Shown: piece after piece, positions 45,386-58,171 of the stretch
Numbering within the stretch: the first letter of the stretch is position 1
Layout of the letters: each line of letters begins with the position of its first letter
Origin: Aaosphaeria pasadenensis
Taxonomy: Eukaryota; Ascomycota; Dothideomycetes; Pleosporales
Direction of reading: 5' to 3'
Assembly: GCA_022813625.1 (NCBI GenBank)
Contig: JAKLMB010000033.1
Span: forward strand, 186,001 to 250,000
Length of the DNA stretch: 64,000 bases
Made by a program: the position numbers and the translations under genes
Notes under the pieces: generated by a model
Told to the model about the DNA's origin: nothing
Database searches by the model: none
What the model saw: the letters and a program-made list of their open reading frames with translations, nothing else

Positions 45386-46030
45386 TCTGATCAGGAATTC
45401 TATATGATATCATGCAAGTGGATAGACAATATCGTGCCTAACCCGCACCCCGCGATTAGAAAAACCTTCATTCCATTCGGTTCTACCTTCTCAGATTGTT
45501 CGTGATGCAACAGATCGATGCTCTTGCTGTAATATTCTTGAGGAGTTTAGCACATTTCAAACAGTCAGCAAACTTTGTTAGAGGGATGTATTCAAGCGTA
45601 AAGGCTTCTGTCATTTACCCTTCGGCAGACATCACATCCCACAAATCACGGCCTTCGAGCTTCAACCCTACCTTACTCTCCTATCTATTGGGAGAATGCA
45701 CATCACACAAAACACGTTCGATCATGATCCTCTTTGAAAAGGCACGTAAACTTGAGTAATACTATTATTGAGTGTTATCCTATCCTATGCTATCCTAACT
45801 AAGTCCTCCCTTGTAGGTACAATTCAATGCCCTTGGTATCCGTTTTGCGTCACACATAAAAACATAACGATCATAAGTTAGCAACAGCTGCCTGAAGAGA
45901 TGCCGCTGTACTCTGCTTTGAGTACCACCATATGAGAAAGAAAAGGTCGTGTCTGCATTCCCACCCATAAGTATTTTTTTGTTTCCTTTGAAGGAATCGC
46001 CTGTGTCGACGTTCCCATTAGAGGGACATC
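45386..46030. other. convergent 3' region, APC10 / seven-helix protein
   Basis: About 645 bp between stop codons. Contains TATCC repeats at about 45778-45797. No gene recognised. Confidence 0.4.
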
Positions 46031-47160
46031 TCAACAAGCCTGCGTGATGAAGCCTCCCTTAGAGTTATAATCCGGCTCCGACCTGCTGCTATCCTTCCTC
46101 CGCTCCGGCGCCTTCTGGATGTCGAGACCATCGCTCGAGTCCCCAGAGCTACCACCCAACTCGTTCAAGTTGATCTCGACGTCCGCCTCGGGGCCACCCT
46201 TACTCACGACGGACACGCCGCCGAGGTTGAACCTCGCGTCCTCGAGCGCGTGCGTCGCCTCCTCCGTGTTCTTGACGAGGCGGTTGAGCACGAAGAACTC
46301 GACCTCGAGCCTGATGGCGCAGATGAGCGGGAACCACATGTAGCGTGCGAGGTAGAACTTGAGGCACAGGAGGACGTTCTGGATGACATCCAGGGTGATG
46401 ACGAGGCTGTTGGCGCCGATGAGGAGCTTGAAGGTCGTGGCGTCGCGTTTCCGGGCGGCGTCGCTGGAGAACTCGGCCGTGTCCTTCATGTGTTTCCAGT
46501 ATAGGTAGATGTACGAGACGGAGAGGAGGAGATCCTGGAGGGTGAAGATGACGTCGAGCCAGGAGATGGCGTGCATGATTTGGCGGGAGAGGAGGGTTTT
46601 GTTGAGGGAGATGATGGCGAGTTGGACGAAGGACATCGTGTGGCCGAGGAAGGCGATGACGATGACCATGATGAGAAGAGAGCGGAGGAACCAGGGGTTG
46701 TTGGTGATGAGATGGAGACGGGAGTACAGGACGAGTCCGAAGCCAGTCAAGATGAAGATCTGGGCGAAGGTGTAGGGTACTGAGAAGGCTGGGCTCTTGA
46801 CTGGGAGGATGAATATCCGGAATAGGAGCGCCATGATGTATATCAAGATGCCCACCGCCACGAGCAAAAGAGACCTAAGGGAATGAAACGTTAACATTCA
46901 TGGAATCCATGGTAATCTGAGGGAAGATGTTCATACCAGAAATACAACGTATTCCTACGCTTGAAACGTAGGAAAGTACGTCCCATCAGCTGTATAGCTA
47001 GCTGGGCAGCGACCGCTGTCGCCGCAGCGTACAGACAGAAGAACGTGGGGTTCCACGGTACATGATGGCCGTAACCGTCGAAGTTACAGGAAATATCATG
47101 CCAATCATAGTGCGAGAAGGGCATGTAGCCACATGGGTTATCTGAATTGGGAACACTCAT
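46031..47160 (-). CDS. seven-helix fungal membrane protein of unknown function
   Basis: Exons 47160-46937 and 46874-46031 (intron GTATGA..TAG) encode 355 aa. The N-terminus is extracellular-type (MSVPNSDNPCGYMPFSHYDW, with two or three Cys), then seven predicted helices, for example TFFCLYAAATAVAAQLAIQL, LLLVAVGILIYIMALLFRIF, FAQIFILTGFGLVLYSRL, LLIMVIVIAFLGHTMSFVQL, IFTLQDLLLSVSYIYLY and LLIGANSLVITLDVIQNVLL. The cytosolic tail has 90 residues, Ser/Asp/Glu-rich. The topology and the WLDVIF..QD..YIY..W segment resemble fungal DUF7703-type integral membrane proteins, possibly receptor-like. The start is the first ATG; the frame stays open upstream from non-ATG codons only. Function unknown. 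Confidence 0.75.
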
Positions 47161-50100
47161 ACTTGAGGTCGACAGATACTTGCTGTGCACTACTGGCTGG
47201 AAATCTGAAGAAGTTCGAAAATGACGTTGAATTTGGTTCACGAAGACGTCCTGTTCGAATGGGCATGCAACACCATAAATGTATTCCCGGAGATGGTGAA
47301 AGGTTGTCTTATCCCTTGGGCTGGCCAGGCTGAGCTAGCGACTCTCACGATCCACCTATACTTACAAGAGGGATAATGCTCCGGACTGCGGGGTGGCTGA
47401 CATGGCGTGCTGACCGCCTGAAGCTTCATATTACCTTGGACACGGAACGGCAGAAAGCAAAAACATTGATTTCTCTGTCTGTTGACTGGCTACTGAAGAC
47501 TTTTGACAACCGTCGATCCTGGCTGGTATAGACGACACATGGGGCTAGCAAGCGGGCTGCCCGACATGCCGTCTCCTCTGGACGTACGACGACTGTGCTA
47601 ATTGGCTGGCAATTGATCCCATGTTCAATCCGGCGAAGAGCAGGTTACGTTCTCAACGACCTTTGGGGAGATGTCAAAAACGTGCAAATGCACGTCCCTA
47701 TGTTTCCTCGTTCGTTGGAAGCGAGAGGTGCTAGCAAGGGGTCAAGCATCGGGCCTCTTTCACTCTCCCACTCTCCCTGTAGGACAAGTCGCCGTAACGC
47801 CTAGCTGGATTGGACCCGTTCGGCATCTTCCAGGTTGTGGCTGTCAGACTTCATGTGTTGAACTCTTGAGAAACTTATTAATAGTGCTTGTGTTGTTGTC
47901 ATCATCTGGAGGCGTACAATGGAATTGGGCGAGTTCTGCTCAATATAGTACTCACGGGGACAGGCGACGAGATCAACGACTTTGCATTGAATGCCGAAAC
48001 TAACACACATAAATCCACTGTAGATATGCTCTCCCCTAGAATCGCTTTCAAAAAATACTTGTACCTTTACAAAGCGGTATCACTTCGGCCGGCGTTGAGA
48101 CAATTGATTCCATTCCAATCTTCGACCTATGCAGAACAGCAAACAGGATAGATCATCACTTGCAATAAGCCATACATAGATAAGAAAAAACTTCAAATGA
48201 CTCCCTCCCAAGACCATGACTAACACAAAACTGGATCTTAATAAATTGCTGTTCTTTAACAGTATGTGTACAGTAAGGCAACCTGGTCCCCTGCGAAATT
48301 CGAGCCACACTTCCGCCCAGACTAATGCATGAGTAAGCATTTGTTAGCCTTCATAGATATCTCTTGTTAGAAGGCCATTCGGCCGCCAATGCTCGCAGCA
48401 TAATCAACCCAAGAAATTATCCCGCTTCGCGCATTACTGAAAGGGCAATAAAACGATGATCAAGTCTTGTCATACAAAAGATTTGGTAGAATTGCAACAA
48501 GGTGCATTCATTGCTTTGCGAAGTCGTTGAAGTTGTTCCCGACTCTCCGGCTCGCGAGCTTAATGCCACAACCCTAAACCTAAACCAAATGCTTGTCACA
48601 GCCGCACACGAACAATGGCATATTAACCAATGCCATGCACAACTTGGGCTTAACGTTCATTTGGAGTCACAGCCGTCTGCTCAATACTAACATCAAACAG
48701 GACGTTAGCTGTTCCCTACTTAGTTCCGCTCCATCGGAGATCCGATGAAGGCCCCCCGTCCACACTTTTCGTCTAGATTATCTCAAGCGAAGAGATGAGG
48801 ACCGAGAACAGGCCCCCCGATCTAAAAGCAGGCACCTCAGGACGAGCTTGCGGGCTGTAGACTGTTCAGCTGCTGCATATGTAATGGCCGATGTGCTTTA
48901 GTAATGTAATCCTGCTTGCAGATTTCGAAGAAATGGCATGATTTGTGGCGCATAAGAGATTAGCTGGCTGAAGGCTTGATTGCGATATCCACTACGGATC
49001 AGAGGAAGCAAGACGCTTTATTTGACTTGGAAAATCTGGCCGTCGTGCATTTGCAGTGCAGGCAAGCTTCTTCCATTGCTTGGTCGTAAGGATCTGTCAA
49101 GAAATCAGAGGTTCAACTTCCTCAATACTTGATAAATCGTGCTGTACGGAACAAACAGCATGAAGTCTTTAAGTCACATATACGGAACAATGATACCGAC
49201 CCATAAGCTCCAAGCTTAATACCGCCACAAAACAATCTTATGAACAGTAAGCTACCAGCCACACGTCCTTGCACAACTTTACCACAAGCGTTCCTCTCTA
49301 GTTAGCCCATAGCAACCTCGTGCTAGTGCTATGGACGTTTAAGGCTAAATTGCCGCACAACTATACGCAATCCCCAATCGCCCACACAGACGCCTACATG
49401 AGCGGTGGACATAGCTCAGCATGCAGGATCTGCCCGGTGTTCAGACCAGGCAAAGGTCTGAACGGAGTGTAGCGGATGGGGAGTATGCTAAGACTCCGAC
49501 TGTGCGTGCAGTAGTGAGCTTGCTGTTGCTGGTTTTGATGGCTGCTGTACTTCTGAAAGAAGAATCCGGTTCGCAGTCCGGAAATAAATCGATCGGTTCG
49601 ATCGTCTATTGGAACTGTGATCTGAAGAAGTACTACATTTTGCTTGAAGATTTTCGTGGCTGTTCACATTAGCCAAAGGAAATTGTCAAAGGACGAATAT
49701 CTACAGACATTGTTAGTGGCTAGTCCCAATGGACCTCTAGCACATTTGCTTCGAGGTCTCCAGTTGCATTTGACACAGCAATTCATCACTGAGAATTATG
49801 TGCATACCAATCAATTCGTGCGTTTATCGCCAGCATGATACTTGGGCATCTGGATATAACTGCAAATAAGACACTCCGGAACGATAGAACCGTCCACAGA
49901 CCGCTCAAACAGAAGTCAATGACCCGAGCACGCGGCCTACAACTTTCTCCACTCGACATTCTCGCTTCGACATACGATGTCGACAGTGCGCCTCATGCAT
50001 GCTACCGAGTACAAGTCTTCTTAGGATGTTACCTTAGACCTGTCGATCCAACCTGTCACTCGTAACTCAAAGCCCGGAGTGAACCGAGTAAATGCAGCAG

Positions 50101-52227
50101 ACAATGTCCACGTAATACAGGAATGATTACGCGAGCAGCGTTGACAGGACGGAAAGCGGAATCTCGATGTGGCGATCTCTGCAGGGCGTTTTCTCTTTGG
50201 GGGAGACTAGCTTTCGATTATAGGTAGTCGAGCCGTGTCTCTAGCCAGTTAGGCAGGCAGAGTAGGCCACAACGTTTGATGGTTGTTCGTATGTGCCATT
50301 TGGAGATGCCAAGTATTGTAACCAGGACCCAAGACTCCTCGCACAATGACACATCCACTCCAACAGAGAGTCCAATTCCCCAACCAACCCACAGCACGCA
50401 CGAACGCTTTGATGGCCAAAGCGAAGTAAATCCCAAGGCTTGTAGGCAAATGATCGCGCTTGGCTCGCTAGAAATTACCACAAGCATCGCCAGTCCCAAA
50501 ACATCCGGGTGGACTCATACAGTACTCGAGTGCGCAAATTTCCATCATGAGACTAAGCCTGAAGACTGTCATGAAGTTCCTCCTACATTCTCAAGTCTCG
50601 GTGTTAATATATACGACGGTAGGCCCGACCTTGGAAGCCACTTTCATTCTTTCTTCACCGTGGCCAAGATACATAGACGTGCGTAGCGTAGTAGCTCCGA
50701 CACTGCGGCGCACGAACTGCCACCGTTAGAATTACATACTACCGCAAATGGCAGATGATAAGTAAGTACTTGCTTCAATCCCCCCGCGTGGCAAACTGTT
50801 GGTCGAAGAGTATGTACATACATGCCATGTCCGTGTCTAGTTAGGTGAGTGGATGCTTGCTTGTTGCTCGGGACATCAAATCCGGTATGAGGGAAGCGAC
50901 CTGTGTCTCTCTCATCCTGGCTGGCAAGCGACTGTGAATCTTTGTCACTGTTCGCCTGCTTATTACGAGCGATCACCAATCTCTGTTGGCATATTAGAAG
51001 GGGCGATGATCACCGATTCGTGCATCCCACACATCCAACAGTGCCTACTTACACACAACTTCAAATTGCGGAGAAGCTTTTGACTTGGAAAGAGGGCAAC
51101 AAACGCCGACTTTGACGCAGTAACGAGCCGAGAGTTCCGGAACAACCTCGCATTGAAGATAGTTACTGTACATAGGTACACAGCGGGTGCAAGCGTGGGG
51201 AGTCGACTGGCAAGTCGGCAGTCGGCGGACCTTCCCTTCTAATTCAGATTTTGCATTCGAATCTTTGTGGGTAGTTTGCTATCTATCAGGAGTCGACTTC
51301 TTATACGGGTGGCAAAACACCTTGCTATCTATCTCGTATAGGATTCTTTCTACACGATAGCGAGATGGAGGAACACGAAAGATCAGGAAGGTTGTTGATA
51401 AGTAGAATTTCTACCCGCAGACGACGCGTGGCACTTCCTTCTCTCCAACCTTTTGTCCAAGCAGACTATATTTGAACCGAGTGGAGCGTGATTCCGTGAT
51501 ACTCACTGGTTCGTGTCGTAAAGGATATTAATTATGCAGACGAAGTCTGATCTTCATCATTAAGAGTTCTTTTTTTTAGTACCTCTTTCAGAATGCTGTT
51601 ACTACATCACTGCAGCTGCTGGTTGGCCTTACATAGGCTCCTGATTTGCAGCCTGTACTTAAACAAACATGAGCCTTCCCTATGAGAGACATTGAGTCCA
51701 TGTAATCACATAATTGTACCACATTTGATTGTCCGCATGCCAGCACTTTCAGCATATACAAGGAAGAATACAGATATCTATGGCCCTTTTAATACTGCAA
51801 AGATGATAAGTAAAGGTGAAGAACATGGGTAAGGCAAACTCTGTGGATGTCAATTTCTTTGTAGCTGATTCTGAACACCAATTTGCATATCTGATGTGAT
51901 CCTTTTGCAACTCGCAGATTACATAACTCCAACTACCGTGCGACTTGCTAAACCAGCAAGCCTATCGAACAGTACCATAATCTCTACACTTAGTCAAGAC
52001 TATGGCCAAGGGTGCCCTGTATTTCTCAATATCGATGGATAGGTAATGGGTACGTGTCGAATTGCATTTCAATTGCTTAGACATTGAAAAAAGGACGAGA
52101 TCATTGATTCAATCGCTTGCGCTAACATTTCATAAAGACAGTTAAACTGAGGTTAGACTACTCCAAGGGACGATTTCTGGTTGCGGGAGTTTGACAAGAG
52201 CAATGGCGAAAGTGCCCCCCATAGTCA
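47161..52227. other. 5-kb gene-free interval
   Basis: The longest stretch without a supported gene. Open frames are short (60-136 codons), overlap in several frames and carry no recognisable domain; transposase, reverse transcriptase or integrase motifs were looked for and not seen. A degenerate telomere-like CCCTAAACCTAAACC at 48572 and a tRNA-promoter-like pair near 49413-49450 are too weak to call. Sequence is moderately AT-rich without long simple repeats. Confidence 0.5.
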
Positions 52228-52791
52228 TTACAGATTGGCGGGAAAGGCCGGACCTTTGTATTGCATTATTGCAGCACCTTTGCTCTCTTCACCGCCCGCT
52301 TCTTCATTGCATTCGACTACTTCCATTCCCATCAATTTTGCGTAGAAAGGCACTGATCGCTTCCAGTCGCTCGTGAAAAGCATACTACGTCGAAGGTATG
52401 GCATTGACTCGATAGACTCCTGCACACAGGTGATCAACCAAGCGCCGAGTCCCTTGCCTTGTAAGAGAGGATCGACATAAACATCGGTCAAAAAGACAAA
52501 GGTCGTAAAGTCGGTTATGCAGCGAGCAAACCCAATCAGCTTGAGCGTTTCTTCGTCCTCCCTACGGTCGCTTACCAGCGCTGATGGGTCGAGATCATAC
52601 AGGCCAAAGCAGAGTGAATTCTTCAACGTTTCAGTCATAACTGATTCCGGTAAGGCGTCTGCCCAATAAAATACTTCAGACCCGAAGACTTTGTTCAATT
52701 CATCCACGGGAATCAGACTGGGATCAGTTGAAATTAGGTATGTATCCTTTCTCCAACTTCGTCGCAAGAGTGCATCCTTGGCAGACACCAT
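52228..52791 (-). CDS. GNAT-family N-acetyltransferase
   Basis: Single exon, 187 aa. The GNAT fold is clear: after LIGFARCITDFTTFVFLTDV (beta4 to beta5), motif A reads VDPLLQGKGLGAWLI, with the acetyl-CoA loop Q-x-x-G-x-G at Gln111, Gly114, Gly116. The end of the domain is MLFTSDWKRSVPFYAKLMGM, typical for the C-terminal beta6-alpha4 part. Substrate (amine, aminoglycoside-like or protein) cannot be predicted. It is isolated inside a gene-poor region, with about 5 kb of empty sequence on its 3' side and 3.5 kb on its 5' side. A longer overlapping frame in another phase upstream (53276-52734) is not a convincing N-terminal extension. Confidence 0.88.
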   Translation of the reverse strand: MVSAKDALLRRSWRKDTYLISTDPSLIPVDELNKVFGSEVFYWADALPESVMTETLKNSLCFGLYDLDPSALVSDRREDEETLKLIGFARCITDFTTFVFLTDVYVDPLLQGKGLGAWLITCVQESIESMPYLRRSMLFTSDWKRSVPFYAKLMGMEVVECNEEAGGEESKGAAIMQYKGPAFPANL

Positions 52792-55700
52792 ATTTTTAAG
52801 GTGCCTGGAACGCAGGCAATTAGCACACTGTGGTTAAGTAACGATTTGAAGATCGGAAAAACATACTGAGTGCAAATTTTACTACAATTGTTGCCGATCC
52901 CACGGAGCGTAGATTCCTGCTTAATGAAATTTGCAAAGCAGACGGAAGTAGCCTTGCTAGTCGTTGTCAGTTGTGTATGTCGCAATGCTAATGGGGCGAG
53001 TATATGGAGTACTCTGTCATAAATCAAGTGGGCTATTTGGAGGCATTGGAATGATGCTCTTATAGGCTTGACCACACTCAGGCCTATTGCAAGGTGACAG
53101 GCGGAAAGTGAAGGATTGCGACGGGTTTTTTTCCAACACAACCACTCCCCCCAAATAGAGTATGACAGAGGGCTTAGCGCAGCGAAAAGTTCATGACCCA
53201 AAACGGCTACGGTGCTCATCATCACAATGGCTTGACTTCTTCCAAGAATTACATGATAAAATCGGCCGAAGACCATGGGAACGGAAACAGGTGAGGACGA
53301 CCATCACCCGGTAGCAGTGCGAGCGAAAGTGAGTACATACTGAACCAGTATATCGAAGGTCTCCAGATTGGGCACAAGGAGTATGACAACCTGTACAATT
53401 GTCGAACTGAGTGTACTCCGTAGATATGAAGAATGAGTAATTATCCGAGTACAGAACAATCGCGAAGTTGGCGGTCAAGCCAAGTCTGAAGTCAGTAGTT
53501 CCTTGGGGGCGACACGAACAAACTCAGTGAAGACTGCTGGATTCGCGGCTGTGGATAGACGATTCCAGCACTTGCCCGTGCAGAAGATGCTTCAGTCTCA
53601 GTGCAAGGGCGCGGGCGGCTCATGTGTTTAGCTTACCATTCCATTACGCTACCTTCCAGCCATATTCTTTTATTTAGTATCGTGAATCCGATTGTAGGCT
53701 TCATTTGCGCTCGAGCACTGGCCATGCCATTGTCCAGTATATCAGTCATGATACCTGCACTTTTGGTTGCTTCTACGACGACCTATGGCCTAAACATGTA
53801 CAAAATTGATATACTAATACTTCTCTCTGGAACGAGACGACAGAATCTTTGTTATGAGGCGTAAATAACATGCAAGTTCTACGATGATTACTGCCCTCAA
53901 GGTATGCAATACTGGTGTGCTTTTAGGCATGGCTAGGCGTCCACCTACACTTGCGGAATGATGTTGATAGCGGATACGTGCGGTCTTTTCCCAAGTGTCC
54001 TTGTAATCATCAACGGCCTCTACAATCTTCGAGTCCGTCGTCGTTGGCGTTGCATCTGACGCTTCAACTCCGATGGAATAAGCAGCATCACACTCCACGA
54101 GCCATCGACTGGAATTATGACTACGAGCACATCTTCCGGTCTCTCCTCCCTGACAAATCTCCAGCCTCGTCCTGTAAACTACGGAATCTAGACTGCGGCC
54201 GTCTAGCACGCCATCACGCTGCATGAGTGAGACGTCATGCCGCCTAGGATGTTGACAGACGCAGGTTCTTCTTTCTGTTGCCGTTCACGTCCTCTCTCGT
54301 GCTTGATAGTCTTGACCAGATCGCTCGCACCGTAACGTCAGCAATGCTAAGGACAAGAATAGACTTGACAGAAGTTATAAGGGTGTGCCTTGATTTCTAT
54401 GAGAGAATGCACAGACGTGAGCAACCCGCCCAGGGCCACCCTTTGCAGCGAGGCAAAGCCCTATGTCAGGGGGGGATGAGTTGTGAACGATCTTGGTATG
54501 TCAATGGATGAGTCGTTTTGTGTTGACGAGCTACGCGTGAGCCCTCGTTCTCGTTATTCCGACCTCTGTGATTGTATTCGCTGGAGGGCTTAAATTCTAA
54601 AGCATTATCATATCATTTACTTCGAAGATAATCTCTTAGTTGAAATATTAAGCACACTGGGATGTGGCTGGCCTGCCATCTGGAAGAAGAGCAGATTCGC
54701 CGTATCTAGAGGGGGAATTTAGATAAGTTTACAATTAACAGTAGAGCTATCTATATTTGAACGGATTCGATTTGCCCTTACGCCTTTGAAAGCTCAAAGT
54801 CGATGGTTGACGGGTCGAATAGCCCCTGGGGTGTGAAAACGTGCAACGGCAAAAAGCGCTATGTACGGTCTGTCGCGCCATCATGAATATAGACAGAATA
54901 TCCGAGAGTGTCACTATGAATTTGTACTCTAGTATGATAGTCTGGGTCTAAGAGCAATTGAGAGAAGGTTGCACAGCTGTGTCACTGTATCGCATAGATT
55001 GCAACGCAACAACCTTCTCAACAGTGTTCTGCGCTTATTCATGACATTCGCTTTTCTCTTTCTATATTCCGTATACAAAATCTTTCACACGCTAGATGTG
55101 GCAGAGACATGATAGGTATTTCTATTTATTTTTAGTATATTAGATTTAGATTCAAATACTTAGATTTCCTAAAGATACCTACTCACCCTTATACAGTCTG
55201 TTATATAGAGAATGTGTAAGTATGTGCGTATATGCCAGTCTCATATGAATCTACCTTTGTTGGAGGGGGAGAGAGAGTGTCCTAGGGATACGGGTTCTTT
55301 TAATTATAGTTGGATAGATATATAGATAGGAATATGTACAGATTGCGTTTTTAGTTACTCAATACTCAATATCACAATAACGCGATTACACAGGTAGTTA
55401 ACAACAAAACAAGAAGAAAAACAAGGGGGACGGGGGCTGGTTCCTTGATACAAAACAGCATAGAGACGAGAGTTTTTTGTAATTTGAACATATTCTTCTC
55501 TACGTTTGTTTGTTGATTACAGACTCTAGTATTTACTTAATCTAGGTACTTAATTAGTTGATGTTTAGATGAGAACCCGTGAGTGAGCTATAAACACAAA
55601 ACGCAAAAAGATGATCACCATCTTTTCCGTTCTACTCAATGACTTGACGATGGTAGATAGGTCAATGGATAATAATGTGTGAATTTGAATAACTTTCCCT

Positions 55701-56306
55701 CCGACGTTTCCTTTGCCTCTGACTCTAACTTTTGACTTATGTATATGTATGACGCCAAACGCTATGCATGGAAGTGTCCTACGATTTCCTTATTCCCTCC
55801 CCACACTCCTCTCCCCCCTTCCACCTGTAAACCCTCACCGTTTCCCCATGTACGCCGATCCGATCACGAATTTTATATACAGTACATGGTTACATGATAC
55901 ATGGTACATTGTATGCCCTCGCCCTCGCGGGCGTGGAGGATACTTTGGTGCCCGAAAAGAAGAAAGAAGAGGAAGAAGATAGAAGGTGAAGAGCGAGAAA
56001 AGACAAACAGTTGCGCCGCCAACCCCTTTTTCCCTTTCCGACCGTCTATATCTTTTGACTTGTTGTCCTGTCTTGTTCTGTGTTTTCTCTCTGATAAGAG
56101 AAGTGTGTGCGTGCCCCTTTTATGTTGATAGGATCTTAGTAGGGAGGTTCTAGGCCGTAGAGGGCGGTCTTGCAAGATGGGTAGGTTTGGAAGCTGGTAT
56201 GTCCGCATCGCCTTTCCGTTGGGCACGGCCGAACTATTGTTAAATGCCTACACGCACAGGGATGGAAAGAAAGTTTATGTTGTTTCTTCGTGGACGCGGA
56301 GTCCAT
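52792..56306. other. 3.5-kb gene-free interval
   Basis: No supported gene. 54600-55700 is AT-rich with short TATA/TTTA runs (for example 55120-55180). Frames at 53276-52734 (-), 53814-54224 (-) and 53951-54226 (+) are open but lack known motifs and codon preference. The last few hundred bases are the 3' flank of the elongase gene. Confidence 0.45.
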
Positions 56307-58171
56307 CTACTGCTGACCCTTCTTGCCCTTTCCAGAAGACTTGGGACGGCCGTTTGTGTTACCGTTGCCATTGGCCTTGACGTCCTCATCCTTGACGACG
56401 GCGGCATAGCTGGCACCGTTCTCCTTCACGGGACTGGCGTTGCGGTTCGGGCTCGACGTGCCGGAGACGACCTCGTTCGCAATCTGCTTCGCGCGCTGCT
56501 TGCTGGCCTCTGCGCCCTCGCCAATGTTCTCGAGCTGCTGCTTAACCTTGCGGTTGAAGGAGTCGACGAACTTCTGGTTGGCGGGAGAGAGAGAACCCGC
56601 ACGCTGGGCGGCGTTGGCCTGCGCCGTTCGGCCGCGAATGCTGCCGTTCTTTGCGCTCTTAGTCGCGGAGCTGACGGCGCTGCCGAAGCCGTCCTCAGCA
56701 GACTTGCCCAGAGACTCGATCTCGCGGTCGACGCCGTGGATCGCATCGTGCGTAGACTTGGCAATCACGTTCTTCTTAGTCGCGTGCTTGTTGGAGGGCG
56801 ACGTGCGGCGGAGGTACGACTTGACGAAGAAGCGCATGAAGAGGCCAGTCAGAGGAGCAAGGTAGATGAGGTTGAGGTAGATGGCAAAGGCCTGGCCGGA
56901 GGTGTCGATGCAGGGGACGTGCTGGTACTCAGTACGGTGGATGGTGCGCTGGATGGTGTTCTTGATGACCTGCTGGACCGGAGCGATACCCTCAGCGATG
57001 CCTTGCGCAATGAGGGCCGGGTCCGGGATATTCTCCGCAAGACCCTCCTCGCCGGCAGCGCGGTAGACGAGCTTCTTGAGGAAGGCAACACCGGCACCGG
57101 TGGCCGTGGCGAGGGCAGGTGAGGCGGTGGAGATGGCAGAGGAAATAGAGCTGACGGGCTCGACCGAGGAGACGGCCTCCTTAACAAGGTATGGGACAGA
57201 GACGGGGACGGTGTAGGACACGAAGAGGTGGATGCCTGCGAAGGACGCACCGACGAGGAACTGCGTGATCTGGAGCGTAGTGAGGGTACGCTTGACGGCA
57301 TTGGGGACGCGGAAGCCAAGGGCGGACACAGTGTAGTAGGTGTACTGTCTGGATGTTAGCATGTTGCGGCAAAGTCGATACTTGAGAAAAGGATGCTTAC
57401 CATCATAGCGTGAATGCCAGAGTTAACCAATACGAACATCCAGATGGGAGGAGACATGTAGCGCATACCCGCCCACATGCTCAACATGGCACCGGCGTGG
57501 TGGTAGGTCTGGAGAGTAGTGCTGCGCTTGCCCTTGGCGAGGATGATGACAGTATCGAGGACCTCGTAGAACTTGGAGAGGTAGAAGATCCAGCCCCAGA
57601 AAGCGAGACCCTCGTTCCAGAACCTGCCGACATCCGAGAACTCGGGGAGGCCATTGGATCCGATCTGGACTTGCGGGTTCCTGCTAGCGAATCCCCCAGT
57701 TGCGGTATTGTACGTCACGGCGTCGCCCAATCCACGCGGTCCATGCATCTTGCAGAGAGCGTCAATGGTACCAACGACTACATTGGGGTCGTCGTAGCTG
57801 GGGAATGAGACCTTGAGCGTGCGAACGGCAGCCACACAGGTGACGGCGGAGTAGACGGCGAGGAAGACATTGTGGAGAATGACGAAGGCGAAGAACGGAC
57901 GAGTCTTGCTGATGGCCCATGGTTTGTTTCCATTTCTCCTGTTGTACCAGTTGAGGAGGAAGACGGTCGCAGCGTAGGTGGAGGCAATTGTCAATGGGAC
58001 CTTGGGGTCGAGTGCGCCTGCGTAGAGGTCGGCTGGGATGGGAAACAGCGACCTCCAGGACGGGCCATCGTATGGGGGAGGAATCGGGGCAGGCGCAGCA
58101 TCAGGCGGGAACTTGAAGACCGACCAAGCTGGCAGCTCGCCGGGAAACAGCGAGGGACCGGCTCCAGACAT
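56307..58171 (-). CDS. ELO-family very-long-chain / PUFA-type fatty acid elongase, enlarged
   Basis: The condensing enzyme of fatty-acid elongation in the endoplasmic reticulum. Exons 58171-57401 and 57344-56307 (intron GTAAGC..CAG) give 602 aa, against about 300-350 for usual ELO proteins. Family signatures: ETLDTV-like KFYEVLDTVIILAKGK, then the histidine box LQTYHHAGAML at residues 220-230 (Gln221, His224, His225), and MSPPIWMFVLVNSGIHAMMY. The box is QxxHH rather than HxxHH, the form of fungal GLELO-type PUFA elongases. About 85 residues (Ala/Ser-rich, then a helical EGLAENIPDP segment) are inserted before the last helix GQAFAIYLNLIYLAPLTGL, and a Lys/Ser/Asn-rich tail of about 150 residues ends in GKGKKGQQ, an ER-retention-like basic end. 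Codon bias suggests high expression. Confidence 0.9.

Noticed and set aside
48571..48590. Telomere-like CCCTAAACCTAAACC
   Set aside because: Only two imperfect units, flanked by ordinary sequence; too short for an interstitial telomere or chromosome end.
49411..49450. tRNA/SINE-like A-box (TAGCTCAGCATGC) and B-box (GTTCAGACC)
   Set aside because: D and T stems do not pair and no acceptor stem or A-rich tail is present.
52734..53276. 180-codon minus frame overlapping the GNAT start
   Set aside because: Different phase from the GNAT, no motif, no plausible splice that joins it; GNAT is complete without it.
56244..57122. 292-codon frame antisense to the elongase
   Set aside because: Mirror of a highly biased coding exon, no domain.
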